From Parasponia andersonii (Eukaryota; Streptophyta; Magnoliopsida; Rosales; Cannabaceae): a DNA stretch of 64,000 nucleotides. Position numbers and translations under genes: made by a program. The stretch is from assembly GCA_002914805.1 (NCBI GenBank), contig JXTB01000001.1, forward strand, positions 3,999,849 to 4,063,848, given 5' to 3'. The notes beneath the pieces were generated by a model, which searched no databases, was not told where the DNA came from, and was given only the letters and a program-made list of their open reading frames with translations. Shown piece after piece: positions 46,123 to 57,905 of the stretch. Every line of letters starts with the position of its first letter. Within the stretch, counting starts at the first letter, position 1.

Positions 46123-47270
46123 TTACACGTGATACTTTTTCAAGTGCTGAGCATTCCACGTGTTCAGTAGGCTCTTCCCAGTCTTGAGTTCTTTCAGGAC
46201 ATACGCACCATTGTCAAGTGCTTTGATCACCTCATAGGGTCCAACCCAGTTGGAGTCTAGCTTCGAGGAATTCCCTGTTCTGACCTTCAATACCTAATCC
46301 CTGGCGTTAAATCGATGAGCGCTAACCTTCTTTGTGTAGTAGGACCTGGCCTGCTGGTGGTATGAGGCCAGGTGGACCAGGGCCATGTTTCTCATTTCTT
46401 CCAGGAGGTCTGTGTTGTGGCTTAGTTGCTGTTTGTTCAGTGGGGCATCTCTTACCACTTCGGAGTGAAGGGTCAGGAGGCCAATCTCGGTCGGGATCAT
46501 TGCCTCTGACTCGTAGACCATGGCGAATGACGTTCTTCCTGTCGACCTCCGCTCTGTGGTTCAAAGGGCCCACACAACGGCCGGTAGCTGTTCTAACCAC
46601 CTGCTTTTAGCCTCCTGCAAGTTCTTTTTGATATTACTAAATATGGCATTGTTCGCTGCCTTTGCTTGGCCATTTCCCTGAGGGTAGTTCACGGATGAGA
46701 AGTTGAGCCTTATATCATAGAGCTCACATAGTTCCTTAAGCTTAGCATTCTGAAACTATATGCCATGATCGACGTGTATCTCTTTCGGAATCCCGTATCA
46801 ACAGATTATGTTTTTCCAAATGAAGTTAATTGTGTCTGCCTTACTAACGGTCACGTAGGCTTCAGCCTCTATCCATTTAGTGAAATAATCTGTGGCCAGC
46901 AAGATGTACCTTCTTCCCCTTAGACTTCTGGGGAGCTCTCCGACGATTTCCAGGCCCCATTTGGCAAACGGCCAAGGAGTTATATTCGAATGGAGTTCCT
47001 CCGTGGGTTGGCATTTCATGGGGGCGAACCTCTGGCACTTATCACATTTCTTGACAAATCAGGCCACCTTGGTCATCATGTATGGCTAGAAGTATCCAGC
47101 CGTCAGAGCCTTGTGGGCGAGGCTACGTCCACCAGAGTGGTTGCCGCATGCTCCCTCATGGATTTCCTTCATCAATTTTTGCGCTTCGATGGGATCTACA
47201 CACTGCAGCATCGGTCCCATTGTCAATCTCCTATACAGTCACTCCCCCACCATCGAGTATCTGGCTACCT
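46123..47270 (-). pseudogene. Tat integrase
   Basis: Minus-strand integrase ending KKYHV-stop at 46123-46125. The zinc-binding region (about 47060-47240) keeps H, H, C and C (HEGACGNHSG and KCDKCQ). In the core, the usual D of W-G-x-D-I-V-G is Glu (WGLEIVGEL, about 46942), the second Asp remains (VDHGI near 46765), and the catalytic Glu of the NGQAEAAN motif is Lys (GNGQAKAANN near 46650). With two of three active-site residues changed and several stops, it cannot work. The C-terminal part (46294-46521) includes MVYESEAMIPTEI. Confidence 0.88.
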
Positions 47271-47394
47271 TCAGTCTGATCGACCTTGCTTCTTGGGGGT
47301 CTGCGGGTAGGTTTCCCAACGCCAAATACTGGGTGATGGGTTTCATCCACCCCTCGTCTATGGAGATGGTTGTAAATACATGGCGTGCGGGGGT

Positions 47395-47940
47395 CTACGA
47401 AGGGTCCTTCATATTCTCACCCTCTAGGAGAATCTCTGCGTGTCTGGTCGTTCCCCCAGTCAACGCATTCTTAGCTAGTTCATCGGCCTTCAAGTTCATC
47501 TCCCTGGGAATCTGTTCGATATTGAAACTGCTAAAGTGGGCTTTTGCCCCCATTACCTTGGAGAAGTACCTGTGTAATCTCGACTCTTTTACTTCGAAGT
47601 CTCCCCTGACCTGACTCACGATCAACTGCGAGTCAGTCTTTACTGCGATGCTCTCCACTCCGAAGTATAGAGCCAGTTCAATGCCTTACAGCAGTGCCTC
47701 GTACTCTGCCTCATTGTTCATTACCTGGAAACCGAGTCTCAAAGCTTTCTCTACTCTGAGTCTGTTGGGGTCTGCAGGACTATCCCGATACCTGACCCCG
47801 AGGCATTCGTGGATCCATCAGTGTAGAGGGTCCGGGCTGATGGGGGGCAAGGCTGAGACATCTGAAGTAGGTCGTGCAACTCGCAAAAGGATTTGATTTC
47901 CACCAGGAAATCCGTCATGACTTGCCCTTTCTTCGCCACT
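47395..47940 (-). pseudogene. Second RNase H of Tat element (aRH type)
   Basis: A cellular/archaeal-type RNase H between the first RNase H and integrase. All four expected acidic positions are visible: YTDGS near 47850, NNEAEYEAL near 47710, KTDSQLIV near 47635 and KADELAKN near 47480. A one-base shift near 47750 and a stop after EALL break the frame. An added RNase H of this kind is established as typical of plant Tat elements. Confidence 0.85.
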
Positions 47941-47959
47941 CGAGGCTGATACTCGATGT

Positions 47960-48430
47960 CGTATATCCCCAGTTCGATGGCCCACTTCGTTAGTCATCTC
48001 GATAGGTCCGGCTGGGCCAAGATTTGTCAGATGGGGAAATCCGTATAACGGTGACCGAGTGTGCCTCAAAGTATTGCCTGAGTCTCTTCTTAGCGTTGAC
48101 CAGAGCGAGGACCAGTTTCTCTGCCATACTATATCGCATCTCGGCATCCAGGAGAATGCAGCTTGTATAAAACACCGGCTTCTGCTTGCTGTCTTCCTCG
48201 GTGAATAGTATGGCGCTGATCACTACTTCGGACACTGCTAAATAAGCGTATAGGTGCTCCTCCTCTGCTGGGGAAGCTAGGATAGGCGGATGACTTAAGT
48301 ACAGCTTGAGATCTGTCAGTGCCTTGTCCTGCTCCTCCCTCCAGATGACAGTGGAGCTTCTCTTTAGGCACTGGAAGAAAGGCTTGCATCGGTTAGACAT
48401 CTTGGAGATAAACCGGCTGAGAGCGGCTAT
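47960..48430 (-). pseudogene. First RNase H of Tat element, catalytic Asp absent
   Basis: The gypsy RNase H domain linked to reverse transcriptase (VIWREEQDKALTDLK, KPVFYTSCIL, AEMRYSMAEKLVLALV). The usual first catalytic Asp position reads LYAYLAVSEVV, so it is missing. This matches the family pattern in which the original RNase H becomes a tether and the second one supplies activity. The frame shifts at about 48020 and 48420. Confidence 0.85.
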
Positions 48431-48496
48431 CTACCCAGCTAGGCACTGGACCTCCCGAATAGTCGAAGGTCTCTGCATATCTGCGATTGAGGACAA

Positions 48497-49405
48497 CTAG
48501 GTCGGGTTGGCCTCAATACCCCTTCTGCTCATGATGTGCCCCAGGAACTGGCCGGAAGACACCCCGAATGCACATTTCTTAGGGTTCAGACGCATCCGAT
48601 ATTGCCTCAGAATCTGGAAACATTCGTCTAGATGTCTCAGATGATCTGAAGCTTCTCTGCTCTTTACGACCATATCGTCGATGTAGACTTCCATAGTCTT
48701 CCTTAGCAGCCCGGCGAACATTTTGTTCATGAGCCTCTGGTAGGTTGCCCCTGTGTGCTTCAATCCAAATGGCATGCATCTATAACAGTACAAACCATGC
48801 TCTGTAATAAAAGCCGTGTGGATCTGGTCTTCCTCGTACAGGGGGATCTGGTTGTATCCAGAGTAGGCATCCAGGAGGCTTATCTTGTCGAATCCCGCCG
48901 TTGCATCTACCACTTGGTCGATCCTTGGGAGGGGGAAGCTATCCTTCGAGTAGGCCTTGTTCAGGTTGGTGAAATCTATGCAAGTACGATCGTCGCTGTT
49001 TTTCTTCTTCACCACCACCGGGTTGGAGACCCAGCATGGGTATACGCATTCTATGATCAGGCTATTCTCTAGTAGCGTCTCTACCTCCTTGTTGATCGTC
49101 CTGTTTTTCTCTAGCGGAAACCTTCGGGGTCTCTGCCTAACCGAAGGGAAATTGGGGTCTATGTTCAGCCAATGGCAGGCGTGCACGGGGTCTATCCCAG
49201 GCATTTCGTCGTGGGACCATGCGAAGACGTCTTCGTTCTGCCTCAGGAATCCCAACATCTTACTCTTTTCCTCCTTGGGCAACAAGGCCCTGATTAAGAC
49301 TACCTTCACCGATTCTGCCTCTTTCAAAGGGACTACTATCAGCTCCTTAATCGTATATTCCAGCCCGTCAGACTCCTCTTCGATCCGCTTCATGTATGCT
49401 GGCAA
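48497..49405 (-). pseudogene. Tat reverse transcriptase, open 302 codons
   Basis: The longest open piece of the element. It carries the gypsy linker (EDVFAWSHDEMPGIDP), then reverse-transcriptase motifs: RTCIDFTNLNKAYSKDSFPLP, DKISLLDAYSGYNQI, MPFGLKHTGATYQRLMNKMF and the catalytic VYIDDMVVKS, followed by LNPKKCAFGVSSGQFLGHIMS. The YIDD box is intact. The frame is closed by a stop after GIEANPT, where the family continues. Confidence 0.92.
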
Positions 49406-49547
49406 GCGGTCCTTTGATTGCTATCTGTCTCCTGTCGAAGCGCTCGCACTCGCATCAGCTCCCTCAAGGCGGTTGAAAAACATTTCCTAGCGGAGGCCTG
49501 GTCTCCCTTGATGTCTATCATATAGGTAGCATCCCTTGATAGACATC

Positions 49548-50078
49548 TTAAGACCTGGTGGAGGCGACCCCATGCATGGTGTGGATCCATCCTCTCCCCA
49601 TGATGACGTTGAAGGAGGAGTGGCAGTCGATGATCACGAAGTCCACGTCCAAGCATCTCTCTACAGTGCAGACCTTCAGGGTCACGATGCCTAAGTGGAT
49701 GACCTTAGTACTGTCGAAAGCGAACAGTGGCTGATAGGTCGGCCTAAGCACGTTTCGATTCAGGTCCATGCTCTCGAACGTGCTGAGGAATAGGACATCG
49801 ATGCTGCTCCCACCGTCTATCAGAACTCTTCTGACCAACGCGGAATTGATCTGCAACTTAATCACCAAGGGGTCATCGTGAGGCAGGCGCACCGTGGTCA
49901 AATCTTGCTGGGTGAAGGTGATAAGGGCGACAGAGGCACAACTTTCTCTCATCATCAAATAGTTGACGGAATGGCCCATCCCCCTCAGGCACTTCACCCT
50001 TTCTTCGGTCTTTTTGAGGCATTTTTCCTTCTCCTCCCGACCCTGGATCGGCTCTGGTCTGCCCATGATGGTTGGCAC
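49548..50078 (-). pseudogene. Tat aspartic protease
   Basis: A minus-strand open stretch with the active-site motif VLIDGGSSIDVLF (Asp present; Gly replaces the usual Thr, as is common in this lineage) and the second-half motif FNVIMGRGWIH. A frame shift near 49555 separates it from the linker leading to reverse transcriptase (49390-49656 in the next frame). Confidence 0.85.
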
Positions 50079-50099
50079 TATCCTCAGGACCTACTCTCC

Positions 50100-51523
50100 T
50101 GATCCAGAGGCCTGGGTCTGCTTGCCTTTTTCGGGCCTGGTGGCATCTTCCTGTGGCTGGATTCCACCGGCCTTCATGTACTGTTTCAACTTGCCGGCAT
50201 GGATCGCCATCATAACCTATGTGTAAAGGTTGCGGTAGTTGATGGTGTCGTGCCGTGATCCTTGTGAAATTAGCAGTACATGTTCCTGTTTTTCATGTGC
50301 TCAGGAATGCCGGACTTGGGCGGGTCTTTGAAAATGTTCTTGTCCCTGTTTTGGAGGTAGATCACGTCGATCGGTGTGTTGAGCTCATATTTCAACAGCG
50401 GGTCACGAGATGCCTTTCTCTTTTTGCCGCCTTCCTGACCGCCTTGGGTGTGGGCTTCCTGTTTCGGAGTCGGCTCTTGGTCCGGCACGGGCCTCTTTAT
50501 CCCTTGCGGGGCCGGGGTTTGCGCCGGCACTGCTGTTATCGCGGCGGAGGCCTTGGGCATTTTCTGGCGGCTATCCAGCACCCTGAATACCCCTTCCGAC
50601 TTCGCCTGGACATCCGCCATATCGTACGGAAGGTTCAAAAGGAGATGGTCCGATAGCATCAATCCTGACTGTAGGCCCCTGACGAACGAGCCTGGGGCTT
50701 AGACTGAGTCGGCATTGTGCACTAGGGACATCACCTCTAGGAAATGCGACAGGTATTCTCTCGGAGACTCGTTCGCAGCTTGTTCTAACTAGTCAAGGTC
50801 TCGCATGGTTTTCTACTGCCTCTGGGCACCTGCGTATTGCTTTAAGAAAAGTTTGTAGAAATCTTCGAACTCGTTTATGGATTTCTCTGGGAGCTGTCTG
50901 AACCATAATAGGGCCGGTCCTGCCAGGGTTGTGGAGAAGACTTTGCAGGTTACAGCCTCGTCTCTGGTTTCCAAGGCTATTTTCTGCTGAAAGTGGTATA
51001 TGTGATCGAGGGAGTCGGTTTTCCCCTCGAACGGCCTGAAGGTCGGGGTTGTGAAGTCTCTCGGCTTGGGCTCCATTTGGATCCAGTGGGCGAAGGCCAT
51101 CCGGTTGATCCCTCATATAGTTTACTCTGCTCGATCATCGGAGTTCTGGCTGTGATGGGCCCCGAGCCTCTTACTCATCTCTGCCATCATTTCTTGCTTC
51201 CAGTTGGGAGGCATACCTTCTGGGCATTCTTGGTGTCTTCTGTCCACTGCTGCTCCAGCTCGGAAAGGCCTCGTCTGGCTTTGTTGCTCCCCCTGCATCC
51301 GCGATCTGGATAGGGTGGGAGCCTCCCTCAGCGGTTGGCCCCCAGACTCTTGTTGGACCTCTTCGTCAAAGTCTTCCCTTTGCTTGCTCTTGGCTTCGCT
51401 TGCTAGCAACCCTTCGAGGCGGGCGTTATCTCTGTGCACTTCAGCGACTTCATCTTTTAAACCCAGGACGGCCTCGTGGGCAATCTCTGCCTTCCGGTTT
51501 ACTTCTGCTAGGGCAGTGAGCAT
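50100..51523 (-). pseudogene. Tat gag
   Basis: gag in three minus-strand pieces. 51122-51523 is coiled-coil-like and Glu/Arg-rich. 50813-51100 contains the capsid-type retrotransposon gag domain (TPTFRPFEGKTDSLDHIYHF, AGPALLWFRQLPEKSI). 50270-50662 is a basic linker leading to a YC.FHKDHGH-like zinc-finger remnant with a stop in place of one residue. Stops at about 51122, 50793 and 50265-50078 break it. Confidence 0.85.
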
Positions 51524-51691
51524 CTGATCCAGCTTTTGCTCCAGACCCGATTGTGCTTCCGGGAGCTCCCTTCAGCGTCGGGACATGTGCTCCTGGTTGT
51601 CATTCTCAAAGGTGCCATCCGACGTTGTATGGCCTTTTGTTCGGGGAGAGCACGATCGTGAGACTCCTACTCTTTTTCTCACACTCAACGG

Positions 51692-51713
51692 TTTCCCACA
51701 GATGGCGTCAAAC
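51692..51713 (-). other. Primer-binding site of Tat element
   Basis: GTTTGACGCCATCTGTGGGAAA on the minus strand abuts the 5' LTR. It is a close match to the TTTGGCGCCGTCTGTGGGAA-type site widespread among plant Tat elements. Confidence 0.8.
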
Positions 51714-52544
51714 TGTTGGATTGGTTTTCACCAGCTGTCCACGTATCTCTAAACTGCTGATGTTGTGTCTTCCAACTGTCCACGTATCCTTGCTATCCTA
51801 AAGAGCTTTTGACTTTAGGCAGGGTCGGAGAGGCGGTGAGGCCACCTGCAAAGCCTCTCCGATACTTAAGTCAGTTGTTTATCTTTAATTCAGGGCAGCA
51901 AAGATTTAGTTTTTCTTTTTATGAGTATATCTTTGTCTCTTGCTCATAAACTTTTAAATATTTCTTTTTGTATGCGTACATGCCTCTCATTTTCGGGGAC
52001 ACATGGCTCATATATATAGTCCTGGAACCGTGAACCTCATGATTCTCAATTCCAGAACCGAGTACCTTTTCTCATCAGGACTTACTCTAGAGATCACGAG
52101 CTGTGATTACCGTAACTCTCCCTGTATCGTCGTGGCCTAATTTCCGCCGTCCCCTATGGCTCGAGCCTGTCAGTGGCGAGACTTTGACAAACCGCCGTTC
52201 TGTCAGGACGGTTTGCCTAACGCGCGCACTTACTCAGGATCGTATTAAATGTCCTGTCTGGGTCTGGAATAGTGCGCTACCATTCAGGGGTCTTCTGGCA
52301 GAAGACCCTCGAGCCTCCTGACCCCCATCCGTCGAGGTAGGAAATGAGCTGGGCCGAACCGGTCCAAGGTCTAGAATGGGCTTGGCCCTGGCTTCTGACA
52401 GTCTACGGGCCCATACGGTATCACGCGCAACTCGCGTAGCTTTTAAATAGTCACTCTGGACACGCGATGGATGACGTGCACCCCTCGTGACCTGTTCTGC
52501 CACGTAATCGTCCACATGGTACGTGATCTAAGAACGGCCCCACA
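51714..52544 (-). repeat. 5' LTR of Tat element
   Basis: 831 bp from TGTTGGATTGG to CCCCACA on the plus strand. It carries both copies of CTGTCCACGTATC near its start, so it represents the undeleted form of the LTR, as do the two solo copies. Confidence 0.92.
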
Positions 52545-53442
52545 CTAATTAAGACCTTGTTCTTCACTTTTGAAGATAATATTCTATTATTTGAAAGCTC
52601 AATTTTTTAAATTTTTTTATAGGAAAAAAATGCAGAAAAATTGGAGAGAAGGGCACGTACACTACGTACGTGTAACAGGTAATGTCGAAGGTCATGATTA
52701 ATAAGAGACTTGTTGATCAAGGTTACTAGTGTTAAGCGGCCTTTGATAGGTGAAATAGCCTTTAAGAACCAATGTAATTATAAGGCAGTGGTTGTGCATG
52801 TACTATGTACTAATTGTAATAAATATTTTCATTTGTTCTCTATCAGCTGTTGTAAACTTTCACTTTTTGCGGTGAGCTCTCAAGAGCCTATTTGGTGGAG
52901 TGCAACTTACGTGTTTTTTTGTTGATGATTTATCTAGGGAGATCTATCTATCGCTTTTCTTATGTCTGTTGGGCGGGGTATGCACTCTTTTTCCTTCTAA
53001 AATTCTTTTGATTCAACGAGGCATACAAAAGGAGTAGTAGTTTGGTTGTTTCGAAAAAAAAAAAAGTAGTTTGGGATGTTGCTCTCTCTTTTGTTAGCCT
53101 CTTCCCACTTTTTCAGCTATTTCTTTTGCTTTTTTTTTTTTTTTTTCATTATCGTGAACACTTTGTATTTTTTTTCCTCTCTCTCTCAATTTATAGGACT
53201 TCAGTTTGTTTCAGGCTTTTTGGGTTGTTAAGTTGGGTGCCAATATAATTGTAATGCGGATATATAGACTCTTTTGACAGTCCAATTTATTCAAAAGAAC
53301 TATTTTAATTGTAATACTCACATATGGCATAATTACTTCCTAGATTTACTGTACGCACCGATTTGGTCATAAAGATTCATGAGCCTTTAAGTTTGGCATC
53401 ATCCCGTGGAGGATTGATTCGTCGTTCATGTGTATAGATGAA
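52545..53442. other. Intergenic with possible Copia integrase scrap
   Basis: Around 52885-52965 on the plus strand a short frame (FFVDDLSREIYLSLF, preceded by FGGV) resembles the FVDD.SR..W segment of Copia integrase. This is a weak match of about 25 residues. The rest is AT-rich with poly-A/T runs and no recognisable gene. Confidence 0.35.
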
Positions 53443-53447
53443 TAATT

Positions 53448-53842
53448 TGTTGGATTTAAAAACGATTTTCGCAGTAGAAGATTGGTCTAGGAACATTCAA
53501 AAATTTTCTCAAAATAATTGACTATATGAGTGCATAGTATTAATTCATAGCAATAGTGATAAACAAAGAGAATAGATCTAATTTCTCTTGTAGTCTTTCA
53601 GCGGATCCTATTTTTATTGTTTTCTAAACCATGATATTTCAATCTAAACCTCAAGCACAACTGGATGAACGTGTGGGCGTTGCGTACAATTTCTTAAATT
53701 CACACTTTAAGCCCTTGCAATTTTCTCAAAACATGAGATTGCAAGAGTTTGTTCTATAAAGAATAGGAAGACTTTCTTCTCTTTTTCTCTAGTTTATGAA
53801 AATTCTAAATAAATAATACGTAGTATTTTCTTCTAGGGTTTC

Positions 53843-53888
<46 letters not shown>

Positions 53889-55219
53889 CTATTTAATAAA
53901 TTAATTAACCTAATATCTATATGTATATATATAGACATTACATAGGTTTTATATATATATATATAACCTAAAATAACGTAATCATTGTTTTAATAGGAAA
54001 CGTAAGTTTTTTTTTTTTAATAAACGTAAAGCTTATATTTATATATAAATTAATTAATCTAATCAATTAATTTATATATCTCAAAAAAAATTTTAGTCAG
54101 TTTCTTATTTTCTATTTATTTAATTATCTGATAATTAGATATTTTTAATTTTAAAATTTAAACAAATTAGGAAACTTATTCTCCATAAATTTTAATAACA
54201 ATTATTAATTATATATAGATAAACTATATATCTAGACAAAGTGTGCAGTAATAGAAATAATGTAATATCTAGTACAGTATTTGTAAGAAGTTGAATTGGG
54301 GACCAATAGACCTGTAATTCGAGCTCCAATAAATTATGACAATTAATGAAACTCTTTAATTAATTTTTCTAATTTATTAATTCTAGTATTACTCTACTAA
54401 AAATCTAGAATTTATTAATCATTACATGTAGTTCAATCCTCCATAGATAATTCATAATTGGAGCTAGGTTATATTTTGTTTACCTCTTCAATTACATCTT
54501 TATCTATGTGTACTATTGATTCTCTAATGAACAATTAATTTATAAATTTATTATAAATTGAGTATTCAAACTATTCAAGTTCTGAATCAATACACAAGGG
54601 AATCATCTTTCTAACTTCCTAATAAAAGGAATGGATCCCATATCTGTAAGTTACATTCTCAGCTACTTATCTCATCATGCTTCCAAGATACAAATATTTC
54701 GATCTGTTTAGGAAACAAACATTTAACAAGTATGTCAAAGAACATAATGTTATAAATATGAGTCTATAACTACTTAGGATTAAGATTGATCTACATATGA
54801 TCATTTAGTGACATTATTTGAACTCTCAACAATTAACGGAATTTATGTGAGATTCAAATCATGTCTGGTCCAGTCCTATATAAACAAATTATATGAAGTA
54901 CCTCCATTGTGATGTCAACATATCAATAATCCGGATAAGACTATTACATTCTCAATATTAATGGACCGTACTGATAATATTTAATTAAAGATCCCAAACT
55001 TTAATTAATTATTATAGACTATATTTAGTTTATTATCTATAAATTTAATCCTCATATATATAACACTTACATACTAAATTTGTGGTCGTATAAATAAACT
55101 AGAGATTTTCTGATATTTAAAGACATATCAATTATGCACAAATTCAAATAGAAAAACATCATTTTATTAATTCAGCAAATATCTAAAATATACATGCTTT
55201 TAGAGCATAAACCCTAACA
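53448..55219 (-). repeat. Solo LTR, Copia-type, 1.77 kb
   Basis: On the minus strand it starts TGTTAGGGTTTATGCTC and ends AAATCCAACA, inverted-style TG...CA ends typical of LTRs. The opening phrase resembles a large class of plant Copia LTRs. An exact 5-bp duplication TAATT flanks it (53443-53447 and 55220-55224). No internal element sequence is attached. It includes a (TA)n run at about 53846-53884. Copia assignment is from the opening sequence only. Confidence 0.85.
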
Positions 55220-55509
55220 TAATTAAGGCTTAATGTTCTTATAGTTCATAATTCACTCACTCCTAGTCTAAATCGAAATGTGTATTTCTTTTGCGAGTAA
55301 ACTGTCAAAAAAAAATATACTGAAACGTGGGTATTTTGCAATTTAAATTAGGAAAAACTAGGTAGATGTTCAAGTTTTTAAAATGCTTTAAATAGATGTC
55401 TATTTTTCAAATTTTATAACTAGATGTCCATTTCATTTTAATGGATAGAAGGGGTGTACATTGTTTTTACACTTTTGTCCTTTCTTTAATATCTTAGTTT
55501 TTTTTCACA

Positions 55510-55756
55510 ATCTTTTACTTTGCTATTCATTTTCTCTCTGTTTCTCTCTCTCTTCCTATCGCTCTCTCTTCGCATTCTCTCTCTCCTTCAATCTTTCTCT
55601 CTGTCTCTCTTCCTATCACTCTCTCTTCGCACTCTCTCTCTCCTTCAATCTTTCTCTCTGTCCCTGTTCCTATCGCTCTCTCTTTGTACTCTCTCTCTCT
55701 TTCAATCTCTCTCTCTCTCTCACTCTCTCTTTCTCTCTCTCATCCTCAATCTCTCN
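55510..55756. repeat. CT-rich minisatellite, 57 bp x 3
   Basis: CCTATCGCTCTCTCTTCGCA recurs at 55555, 55612 and 55669, each followed by CTCTCTCTCCTTCAATCTTT, then grades into plain CT repeat and a CA repeat. One ambiguous base lies at 55756. The long open frames here are products of the CT repetition. Confidence 0.9.
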
Positions 55757-56619
55757 CACACACACACCACACTCTTATATTCTGATGGTGTTCTCTTTTT
55801 TTTTTTGCACGCATCTTCTTCTTCTCCAGTGATTCGAAATTCGTTGATCAATTTATTGAGGTATTTGTTTTTTTTTTGAATTTTCATTTAGCTTTTATCT
55901 AGGTTAGTTTCTTGATTGAATTAGGGATTTTGATTTTGATTTTTATTTCTAATGTGTGTTACTATTATAGTTAATTTTATGTGTATTATTGTTTTAGTTA
56001 GTGAGTAGTGATGATTTGTTTATTTTTATGTTATTTTAGTTATTTTTCTTGATTATAAATTCTTTCTAGATTGATTTATGAATTTTTAGCTATGGTATAT
56101 ACGATTTGTATGCTGATATATATATATATGTGCATATATAGAAATATTGTTTTCTGCTTTATTTATGTCGTATATACCTAGTTTACAATCTTACATAGAG
56201 TAGATTAAAAATTATATACCAGTTTTTATTTTCATGTCTTATGAGTTAATTTTTTTAGAGTTCAACATTATGTATACATAATTAAAAATCTTATGTAGCA
56301 TGTAGTTAATACCTGAGGTGGTACATGGAACTTCTATCATTTGACTTTTATTGTTATTGTGTTTTAGAATATAGTGTATATGCATATTTACCATATTTGC
56401 ATATTTATGAACCTAGTCAATTTTTTGTATTTAACTTGTGTACTTGCATTTTTTTCATATGTTCCTAATGTTCTTAATGGTTTATGAGCCATAACTTTAT
56501 AGCTTCATCTATACGAACATTACTAACTCTTTAGGCAGAAGAATAAGTACGAACGTAGATTCATTTAGTATGGAAAATGATAGTAAGTTGTTATTCTTTT
56601 TTGTTTATTATTTTTTAGG

Positions 56620-57430
56620 TTTTAGTAAATAGAATTTTTGCTTTAGTATATAAATTTATTATCGTGGTTTACAATAATATCTACTAGATTCAACAATGCT
56701 TTATACGAATTGATTTTAAGAGTTATTGTAATATCTTTTAGTTTTTTTTTTTTTTTTTTGTGCTACTCAAGTTCATTCAATAGATATTAATATAGTTGGT
56801 TTTTATACAGTTAATTTGTTTGCTATCTTTCAGAGCTTGGTATATAGATTTTTTACTTTTGTAAATAAATTTACTAATATGGTAGATATTGATATATACC
56901 TGATTCAGTAATGCTTCATATGAATTGATTTTAGTATATTTAGTAATATCTTTTGGTTTTATTGTTAATTTTTTTTGTTGCTAATCAGGTTAATACAGTT
57001 GATTTTAACAATGCTGATTTTCATACAGTGGGTTTATTTTTTCCTTTTAGAGCATAGTATATAGCTTTTTTGCTTTAGTATATACATTTATTAGCATGAT
57101 AAATATTGATATATACCAAATTCAGTAATGTTTTATATAAATTGATTTTAGTATATATAGTCTTTTAGTTTTTATTGTTATTTTTTGTTGCTAATCAGGT
57201 TAATACAGTTGATTTTAATAATGTTTGTTTTCATACAGTTGATTTGTTTGTTGTCCTTTAGAGCTTGGTATATAGCTTTTTTATTTTGGTATATAAATTT
57301 ATAAACATGGTAGATATTGATATATACCAGATTCAATAATATTTTATGCGAATTGACTTTAGTAGATGTAGCAATATCTCTTTTAGTTTTCATTGTTATT
57401 TTTTGTTGCTAATTAGGTTTATATAATTGG
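56620..57430. repeat. Tandem array in MULE, about 210-219 bp x 4
   Basis: The phrase TATAGCTTTTTTGCTTTAGTATATAAATTTATTA recurs, diverged, at about 56631, 56843, 57062 and 57272. Each is followed by ATATACCAGATTCAGTAATG, GAATTGATTTTAGT, TTTTTGTTGCTAATCAGGTT and CAGTTGATTTGTTTG. It sits just upstream of the transposase remnant, where earlier transposase exons would be expected. Confidence 0.85.
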
Positions 57431-57489
57431 TTTATATATATTTATATATATATATATATATAAATTTTGTGACATCAATTCAGAATTTA

Positions 57490-57905
57490 TTGTTCATTTG
57501 ACACAATGTCATTTGTGGTTGTGAGAAGTGGGATTTTGATGGCCTTTTGTGTTCTTATATTTGTGCTATAGTTAATAAGTTCAATTTGAGTTATTACAAG
57601 TATACTTCTCATTTTTTCATGAACTCGGCCATGAACTCGCCTACATCAGTATTATTGATCTAATTGGAAGTCAATAAGAATGGAATGCTCCAGGTTATAT
57701 AGAAGAGTAACTTGTTCTCCTTCTAATTATCAAGAAACTAGGTGTTGGTAGGTCAAAGAAGAAAAGATATCTCTTAAAGAGTGAGTTCTAGAAAAAGAAG
57801 TAAGTAGAGTGTAGTCGATGCAAGCAATGTAGCCATAATTAGAAAACTTACAGAAATCCAATTCTTGCTGAATTTCACATTACAAAGAAGATGAAAAGCC
57901 ATTCA
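57490..57905 (+). pseudogene. MULE transposase C-terminal remnant
   Basis: On the plus strand, 57514 onward reads CGCEKWDFDGLLCSYICAIV. This matches the SWIM zinc-finger pattern of MuDR-type transposases (C-x-C..W...G..C.H), with Tyr at the His position. About 99 codons later, in another frame, comes GRSKKKRYL and then CSRCKQCSHN.KTYRNP at 57810. This resembles the GRPKKKR plus CxxCxxxxHNxxxC zinc knuckle that ends plant MULE transposases, here with the last Cys replaced by Tyr and a stop inside. Order and spacing fit the family. The catalytic DDE domain was not found. Confidence 0.72.

Larger units (their letters stand above)
39825..52544 (-). mobile_element. Tat-lineage Ty3/gypsy element, 12.7 kb
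   Basis: A nearly complete minus-strand element with LTRs at 39825-40615 and 51714-52544. In minus-strand order it contains: 5' LTR, primer site, gag, protease, reverse transcriptase, RNase H, a second RNase H, integrase, two tandem-repeat arrays, an antisense gene-like unit, polypurine tract and 3' LTR. The second RNase H, the TTTGACGCCATCTGTGGGAA-type primer site, the repeat arrays and the antisense unit are hallmarks known for plant Tat elements (Retand, Grande, Ogre relatives). All protein frames are broken. The flanking bases CACAG (left) and CTAAT (right) do not match, so no target duplication is evident; inter-element recombination or flank loss is possible. Confidence 0.93.

Noticed and set aside
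46892..50702. Long plus-strand open frames in the Tat pol and gag region
   Set aside because: The minus strand carries recognisable polymerase, RNase H, integrase and gag motifs; these frames are complementary shadows.
39820..52549. A 5-bp target duplication for the full Tat element
   Set aside because: CACAG on the left and CTAAT on the right do not match at any plausible boundary.
55461..55879. Ser/Leu-rich open frames of about 120 codons
   Set aside because: Pure consequence of CT-repeat sequence, with an N inside.
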